In this document: positions 6,056 to 6,734 of the stretch, piece by piece
How the letters are laid out: each line of letters opens with the position of its first letter
Numbering within the stretch: the first letter of the stretch is position 1
Source of the DNA: Bacteroidota bacterium
GTDB lineage: Bacteria > Bacteroidota > Bacteroidia > Bacteroidales > UBA10428
Assembly (NCBI GenBank): GCA_024640925.1
Contig: JAHEEB010000234.1
Coordinates: forward strand, 1 to 6,734
DNA: 6,734 nt
Direction of reading: 5' to 3'
Notes under the pieces: model-generated
Seen by the model: the letters and a program-made list of their open reading frames with translations, nothing else
What the model was told of the DNA's origin: nothing
Database searches by the model: none
Made by a program: the position numbers and the translations under genes

Positions 6056-6734
6056 AGGTTAAGTCCATTGGTATACATATCAGATCTAACGCTTCTACCA
6101 GATTTTTATTTGTAAATCCTCCTGTATAATTTTTATCATCAATTTTAGGTAGTACAAATGTAACATTAAATTGACGTTCCAATTCATCAAAAACTAAATT
6201 TAGTGAAGTATTTTCAAAAGTAAACTCACCAATACGCCAAACAGCTGTTGAATTAATGTTGTTTTCTTGTTTGACAATAAGTTTGTTGTTTTCGATGTAG
6301 GCCGTTTCATTAGGTCTGATGGTAACCGACCGATCACCTGATGTAACCTGTATTTTGCCCGTAAAGCAACTCACTCTGAAAGAGTTTTCTCTTGCATAAA
6401 CATTAAAGGAAGTGCCCAAAATTTTAATATTGGCCAGGCTTGTTGAAATAGTAAAAGGAGCACCTTTTTCCACATTAAAAAATGCTTCGCCTTCAAGTGT
6501 AACATTTCTTTTTTTGTTGAACTTCCCTTTATTATAAGTTATTTTGCTATCAGCATTCAAAGAAATCATTGTACCATCGGGTAATCGATAATCAGTCTGA
6601 TGTCCTTTTTCAGCAATTACATTCTCAACAGGGATATGTATCCAGAAAAACCAAACACTGATGAAAATAATAACTGCAGCAGCTATAGCTGATATCCAAT
6701 GATAATTATATTGTTTGTGCAGCTTGATTACAGG
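6006..6734 (-). CDS. FecR-family anti-sigma factor (truncated by right edge)
   Basis: The open frame continues upstream of any local ATG to the right edge, giving 242 visible residues and a TAG stop at 6006-6008. The visible part begins with a short cytoplasmic remnant, then a single membrane helix (about 13-31, WISAIAAAVIIFISVWFFW). The periplasmic FecR domain (about 41-150) shows the family signature: KGHQTDYRLPDGTMISLNADSKITYN, here in separate pieces EKGHQTDYRLPDGT and SLNADSKITYN, then LEGEAFFNVEKGAPF, ILGTSFNVYA, and TGKIQV. A C-terminal DUF4974-like domain follows (about 166-240: GEFTFENTSLNLVFDELERQ, GGFTNKNLVEALDLI). The N-terminal sigma-binding segment is off the window. The protein should hold an ECF sigma inactive until signalled by the STN domain of the receptor encoded directly downstream. 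Starting at the internal ATG at 6569 would delete the membrane helix and is rejected. Confidence 0.94.
   Translation of the reverse strand, partial: PVIKLHKQYNYHWISAIAAAVIIFISVWFFWIHIPVENVIAEKGHQTDYRLPDGTMISLNADSKITYNKGKFNKKRNVTLEGEAFFNVEKGAPFTISTSLANIKILGTSFNVYARENSFRVSCFTGKIQVTSGDRSVTIRPNETAYIENNKLIVKQENNINSTAVWRIGEFTFENTSLNLVFDELERQFNVTFVLPKIDDKNYTGGFTNKNLVEALDLICIPMDLTYEIGSNSKILIKNKSK

Overview
The window looks like chromosomal DNA from a Bacteroidota (Bacteroidetes) species. It is AT-rich, and its genes lack clear Shine-Dalgarno sites. Its protein families are typical of that phylum: a FecR-type anti-sigma factor with a C-terminal DUF4974-like domain, a TonB-dependent receptor carrying STN and carboxypeptidase-regulatory-like domains, a lipoprotein with an F-Q-S-C lipobox, and a two-component-regulator-type beta-propeller protein. 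Genus cannot be fixed from the sequence. Every convincing gene is on the minus strand, so the window reads biologically from right to left.

Right half (3363-6734): a FecR-family anti-sigma gene, cut by the right edge, overlaps by 50 bp the start of a large STN-domain TonB-dependent receptor. This is the FecR/FecA arrangement of cell-surface signalling. The receptor binds a ligand outside, its periplasmic STN domain contacts FecR, and FecR releases an ECF sigma factor. The sigma gene is not in the window and would be expected just beyond the right edge. The receptor reading frame ends with an atypical tail. A single-base slip at an A4 run restores a typical outer-membrane barrel C-terminus ending at 3363, so the deposited sequence carries a frameshift, real or artefactual.

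Middle (2199-3362): a 315-residue lipoprotein follows. It has two DYG-G-C-type repeats and a His/Gly-rich C-terminal tail. Two AGGGTA boxes lie in front of it and may belong to an ECF-type promoter. A strong intrinsic terminator closes the unit. The receptor and lipoprotein may work together at the cell surface, but their ligand cannot be read from the sequence.

Left part (1-2160): a 188-residue protein of unrecognised function begins Met-Cys-His and carries a CDCG motif; it has a plausible Bacteroidota-type promoter. Next is the N-terminal 482 residues of a secreted or periplasmic beta-propeller sensor, truncated by the left edge. It is probably a hybrid two-component sensor or a related regulator. 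No RNA genes, insertion sequences, CRISPR arrays or origins were seen. No gene-free stretch exceeds 300 bases; the longest is the 186 bp at 2102-2287.
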